Positions 6,021 to 8,363 of a stretch of DNA of 8,363 nt are shown here, piece after piece. Both the position numbers and the translations under genes were made by a program. Source of the DNA: Phycisphaeraceae bacterium (lineage in GTDB: Bacteria; Planctomycetota; Phycisphaerae; Phycisphaerales; Phycisphaeraceae); assembly GCA_003552605.1 (NCBI GenBank), contig PUNN01000256.1, forward strand, positions 1-8,363, given 5' to 3'. A model generated the notes under the pieces. The model was not told where the DNA came from, ran no database searches, and saw only the letters and a list, made by a program, of their open reading frames with translations. Positions within the stretch are counted from its first letter, which is position 1. The number at the start of each line of letters is the position of its first letter.

Positions 6021-6081
6021 CATCACCCGAGGTAGGAGCCCAGTGCGGTAGTGCCGCATTCGGCTCCTACCTCGGGTGATG
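6021..6081. repeat. 61-bp near-perfect hairpin, REP-like palindrome or bidirectional terminator
   Basis: Outer arms 6021-6040 and 6062-6081 are perfectly complementary over 20 bp. Then come one C-C mismatch, an A-T, a G-T wobble and a second perfect stem TGCGG/CCGCA (6044-6048, 6054-6058) around TAGTG. About 27 of 28 positions can pair. The GTAGGAGCC arm resembles the GTAGGAGC core of known REP palindromes. No T-run follows on either strand. It lies 120 bp past the stop of the minus-strand SUMF1 gene and could end transcription from both sides. Confidence 0.75.
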
Positions 6082-6201
6082 ACGCTGAAGCGTACGTTCG
6101 GATGCGGGGGCAGGATTCGGGCTTCGGGGATCCAGCGGTCGACCATTGGTCCAAAGCGGCGGGCCGCAAGGCCGGTGCCTACCGCACCCAGCTATGCGCG
6201 C

Positions 6202-7431
6202 TCAGTGGCAGTCGTTCCTGCCTCCCTTCTCCCGCCTGCTCCCTGGGCTGAAATACACCTCCAGAACAACCCGGAATCCTACACCATTGAAGCGTCGATC
6301 TGGATGCGCTCTGTTCCGAAACGCAGATCTGCAGTAGCCCGCAATACCAATAAACGAACCACCGCGCACAACTCGCATCGCTCCTTCTCCTGGGCCCTCC
6401 GGGTCCACGGCTGGGTCTTGGCTGTACTCGCCATACCAATCGAGGCACCAATCATTGACATTGCCATGAAGATCACGTAATCCCCACGCATTCCCGGCGA
6501 GTCTCCCTACTGGCCTGGTGCTCCTTTCACTGTTGCCTAAGTACCATCCAACGCGCTCCAAGGACTCTTCTTCATCTCCCGCATGAAATGCGGAATCAGT
6601 GCCCGCTCGTGTCGCATACTCCCACTCTGCCTCGGTAGGTAAGCGATACCGCTGGTGCTGCTTAATATTCCCTAGTCTACGTTCGCGTTCGGTAAGCTTC
6701 TCGCAGAACTTAACAGCTTCGTTCCACGAGACGTAGTACATTGGATGATCCTCCCCCTGTCCAGCCAACCACATGCTGCGATTTTCTTTGTCTCGTTGCT
6801 CCTTCACAGTGGTTCCCATAAGCTTTTTCCACTGTTGTTGCGTAACCGGTGTTGTCGCCATGAAGAACCCGCGTGTTAGTTTTACGCGATGAACGGGATG
6901 CTCCCGCTCATACCACTCCTTGCGCCCTCCCCACCTCTGATGCACCCGCTCGGAAGACTGTTCACCACCTCGCCTGTATGTGCCGGGAGGCACCAGACGT
7001 AGCTCCATGTCGAGCGAGTTGCGTTTTTCAACAGTGGTGCTGTAAAATTCAGCCCACTTGTTTTGGTACAAGGTGGCTTGTCTTGCGGAAAACGGAGCGG
7101 TTGCCATGGGCGGGACATCATTGGGATCGTCCCCAAATCGCTCAGTCAAATCGCCTTCGTTGATGTATTGCTCCAGCCGGAATTGGACGCCCCAAGCGTT
7201 TTGGTTCAGATCAGCATCTCCCGTTCCCAGTTCACCTCCACGCTCCCTCGCACAAGTGTAGGCAGCATCACTGCTGCAGACACAAAACACAAACAAGGCC
7301 AATAAGTACCAAAGGTTAACAAACATTGGCCGCAATATTCCGCTGGGACATTTCCGCCACGCATTGGGCCTCGACAACGTCGAAGGAATGTCCCAGTACG
7401 CACGCGCTGTGCGCTTTACCCAGTGTCCCAT
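6202..7431 (-). CDS. SUMF1/formylglycine-generating-enzyme-like domain protein, membrane-anchored or exported
   Basis: A 409-residue protein with a C-terminal SUMF1 (FGE-sulfatase) fold: NSLDMELRLVPPGTY (138-152), ATTPVTQQQWKKLMG (192-206), HPMYYVSWNEAVKFCEKL (229-246), RLPTEAEWEYATRAG (263-277), GLRDLHGNVNDWCLDWYGEY (317-336), RVVRGGSF...YCRSAFR (353-372) and NGVGFRVV (382-389). True FGE needs a Cys pair in WLCHDSYC; here the first is Gly362 and only Cys367 remains, so formylglycine formation is unlikely and the role is unknown. A hydrophobic run (about 36-53) suggests a signal peptide or anchor, making the domain extracytoplasmic. GGGAG lies 9 bp before ATG 7431, favouring it over Met36 (7326), which would give a more ordinary signal peptide. 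The start is 6 bp after the upstream gene's stop, implying an operon. GC is lower than in the plus-strand block, suggesting transfer. Confidence 0.85.
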   Translation of the reverse strand: MGHWVKRTARAYWDIPSTLSRPNAWRKCPSGILRPMFVNLWYLLALFVFCVCSSDAAYTCARERGGELGTGDADLNQNAWGVQFRLEQYINEGDLTERFGDDPNDVPPMATAPFSARQATLYQNKWAEFYSTTVEKRNSLDMELRLVPPGTYRRGGEQSSERVHQRWGGRKEWYEREHPVHRVKLTRGFFMATTPVTQQQWKKLMGTTVKEQRDKENRSMWLAGQGEDHPMYYVSWNEAVKFCEKLTERERRLGNIKQHQRYRLPTEAEWEYATRAGTDSAFHAGDEEESLERVGWYLGNSERSTRPVGRLAGNAWGLRDLHGNVNDWCLDWYGEYSQDPAVDPEGPGEGAMRVVRGGSFIGIAGYCRSAFRNRAHPDRRFNGVGFRVVLEVYFSPGSRREKGGRNDCH

Positions 7432-7437
7432 TTCACG

Positions 7438-8196
7438 TCACTCCCGATTGTCGCATGCGCAAATGAGGTCGATACTGACGCGCGGGCGGAGCGTTTGGCC
7501 GGATCGGTAAATCAAGGTGTTGCCCGTCATATGACGCGCAGACATACCGACGCTTAACGCTGCAGGCCCGTGCGACAAAGTCCCGTCAACGGTTGTGGTT
7601 TGTTCGCGCTCCTGCCTACGTTCGACGTTACTGCCAAAAGAAACATGGCCAATCACACGAAGGGTTGCCCTGTTGGTTCCTTCAGAGTCTGAAGCGACAT
7701 CGAGGTCGATTTCTGATATAGCACCGTGAAGGATTTCGTGCTGTGTTCGATCGCTGCCATCCGGCTCATGAACGTTCATGACAACGTCTCCCGTATCTGC
7801 GTCACATGTAATCCGTATGCGCCGGACGGCACGCACATGCAAATGCGTGTTCAGCTGCGAATTTGGGCCGTAGTCAATTGTACGAGGACGAACAAGCAGG
7901 CCACGGCCACCGGTACTAACGGTCATATTGTCATAAGAATAAAGCGTATCCAAGGTGGCATTGATATTGGCGAGTACAACTGCCTGATTGTCTTCAAGGC
8001 TTTCGACGCGGATGAATCCGCATGTGTACCCTTCTTTCTGTAAAAGAGAAAAATACTCCGTCCTCCCCGCCGCCTTGTCCTCCGGATCCGGGTTGTGGAA
8101 AACCTGTCGCGGCCTGTCGGCAGGCTGTCGGCAAACGGAAGGGAACTGTCGATGAACTGTCGATGAGCTGTCGAGGGAAGGGGGGGGGGTTGACAA
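7438..8196 (-). CDS. Unrecognised protein, 5' end uncertain (frameshift at G10 tract)
   Basis: I do not recognise this 252-codon frame. From about residue 53 (YTCGFIRVESLEDNQ) to the end it looks like genuine protein: alternating hydrophobic and polar stretches suggesting beta structure, no obvious membrane segment, few cysteines. The first 50 residues (MSTPPPSLDSSSTVHRQ...) translate a C-run and the TGTCG array and do not look conserved. The only in-frame start is a TTG at 8194-8196 with no Shine-Dalgarno; the next ATG is in DNMTV, some 90 codons in. An ATG at 8213-8215 with AGGAG is in another frame and would join this one if the G10 tract lost one base. The gene may be frameshifted, phase-variable, or 5'-truncated. 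It precedes the SUMF1 gene by 6 bp and shares its lower GC. Confidence 0.6.
   Translation of the reverse strand: MSTPPPSLDSSSTVHRQFPSVCRQPADRPRQVFHNPDPEDKAAGRTEYFSLLQKEGYTCGFIRVESLEDNQAVVLANINATLDTLYSYDNMTVSTGGRGLLVRPRTIDYGPNSQLNTHLHVRAVRRIRITCDADTGDVVMNVHEPDGSDRTQHEILHGAISEIDLDVASDSEGTNRATLRVIGHVSFGSNVERRQEREQTTTVDGTLSHGPAALSVGMSARHMTGNTLIYRSGQTLRPRVSIDLICACDNRE
8094..8173. repeat. Helically phased TGTCG array headed by a DnaA-box-like 9-mer
   Basis: CTGTCG occurs six times, at 8104, 8114, 8125, 8146, 8157 and 8168: steps of 10, 11, 21, 11 and 11 bp, i.e. one DNA turn each with one position skipped. TGTGGAAAA at 8094-8102 is in register one step earlier; its complement TTTTCCACA matches the DnaA box TTATCCACA at 8 of 9 bases. 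TCATCGACA (complement, twice) matches at 7 of 9. An AT-rich stretch lies at about 8034-8058. Binding sites on one face of the helix, such as an origin or iteron array, would look like this. The array also lies within the doubtful 5' part of the minus-strand frame. Confidence 0.6.
8180..8189. repeat. Homopolymer of ten G (C on the minus strand)
   Basis: Ten uninterrupted G at the 5' end of the minus-strand gene. Runs of this length slip during replication and also suffer sequencing error. Frame arithmetic shows that one fewer base puts the ATG at 8213-8215 in frame with the 252-codon frame. Confidence 0.8.
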
Positions 8197-8212
8197 AGAA
8201 AAACGGCGAGTG

Positions 8213-8224
8213 CATCAAGCTCCT
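8213..8224 (-). promoter_or_regulatory. Shine-Dalgarno and ATG of the probable true start of the minus-strand gene
   Basis: On the minus strand AGGAG (8224-8220), CTTG, ATG (8215-8213). It would give MHSPFFFVNPPP before the C-run. As sequenced, this frame continues about 70 codons and stops near 7994, so it reaches the long frame only after a one-base change in the tract. Confidence 0.45.
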
Positions 8225-8294
8225 GTCACAGCAACCGTAACCGTTCCACGAACCACACCTTCCCTTCGGCCTCGCTTTTCGGCATGCTGGGGGC

Positions 8295-8363
8295 ATGCTG
8301 AACGAACCTGAATCAACGCGGTCGTCATCACCTCCTGAAGAAGCCCCGGAATCGCCGCGGCCG
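8295..8363 (+). CDS. Start of a plus-strand coding frame, runs off the window
   Basis: The frame opens with ATG at 8295 as MLNEPESTRSSSPPEEAPESPRP and is open to the last base. An upstream stop at 8238-8240 makes this ATG the first normal start. GGGGG lies just before it (1 bp), which is a poor ribosome site. The 23 visible residues are a Pro/Ser/Glu-rich, disordered-looking N-terminus and allow no identification. It is divergent from the minus-strand pair, with a roughly 80-bp gap to the ATG at 8215. Confidence 0.35.
   Translation, partial: MLNEPESTRSSSPPEEAPESPRP

Larger units (their letters stand above)
5591..6201. other. Gene-free repeat-rich spacer
   Basis: No frame here encodes a recognisable protein; open frames exist but reflect GC-rich composition. 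It holds two copies each of two different repeat types in inverted orientation and one long hairpin, all listed separately. The last 120 bp (6082-6201) shows nothing I can name. The spacer separates the plus-strand gene block from the minus-strand accessory genes, so it is where both convergent transcription units must end. Confidence 0.6.

Noticed and set aside
6087..6146. Minus-strand peptide MVDRWIPEARILPPHPNVRF as a possible remnant of a mobile-element protein
   Set aside because: Short, and I could not tie it to any family with confidence.
7726..8043. 105-codon plus-strand frame opposite the unrecognised minus gene
   Set aside because: Antisense overlap with the longer frame that forms a tight operon with the SUMF1-like gene; no ribosome site seen.
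8190..8218. Perfect -35 hexamer TTGACA at 8190-8195 pointing at the gene starting at 8295
   Set aside because: At 17-bp spacing the -10 would be CATCAA (3 of 6), and neighbouring spacings are no better, so I do not call a promoter.

Overview
The window is GC-rich bacterial DNA, and its first two thirds look chromosomal. Three things suggest a member of the Planctomycetota, possibly a phycisphaera-like lineage: the type of SUMF1-domain protein on the minus strand (with the 'PPMATAPFSARQ...NSLDMELRLVPPG' lead-in common in that phylum), the gene set, and the dispersed intergenic repeats. This is inference from family resemblance; there is no rRNA or other phylogenetic marker.

Layout. (1) Positions 289-3901, plus strand: pheA (chorismate mutase-prephenate dehydratase with ACT domain); after a 311-bp gap, a WecA/TagO-type polyprenyl-phosphate sugar-1-phosphate transferase; 2 bp later, a CarB/PylC-like ATP-grasp ligase. 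The last two look translationally coupled and fit surface-glycan work. An ATGA overlap at the end of the ATP-grasp gene opens a 38-codon frame that is probably the stump of a lost third gene. (2) Positions 4025-5225, plus strand: an Rrf2-family regulator with three cysteines in the iron-sulfur region, behind a good sigma70-type promoter with an inverted repeat across its -35, then an A-type Fe-S carrier (IscA/SufA/ErpA). They look like a small iron-sulfur homeostasis module. (3) Positions 5226-6201: no intact gene, but a dense repeat graveyard: a frameshifted remnant of a REP-associated (Y1/HUH) transposase flanked by a perfect 19-bp inverted repeat, an inverted pair of CTCTGCG-type repeats, an inverted pair of TTCGCGGC 8-mer arrays, and a 61-bp near-perfect hairpin. 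(4) Positions 6202-8215, minus strand: two adjacent accessory genes with visibly lower GC, an unrecognised protein followed 6 bp later by a membrane-anchored or exported SUMF1/FGE-like protein that lacks one of the two catalytic cysteines. (5) Positions 8034-8363: the 5' end of the unrecognised gene holds a run of ten G/C that separates a well-placed ATG with a Shine-Dalgarno from the long reading frame, and next to it an array of TGTCG words repeated at helical pitch (10-11 bp) that begins with a DnaA-box-like 9-mer. A plus-strand coding frame starts at 8295 and leaves the window.

The strongest leads are the helically phased array, the G10 tract that could switch or break the minus-strand gene, the transposase relic with its inverted repeats, and the shared motif in the two iron-sulfur promoters.
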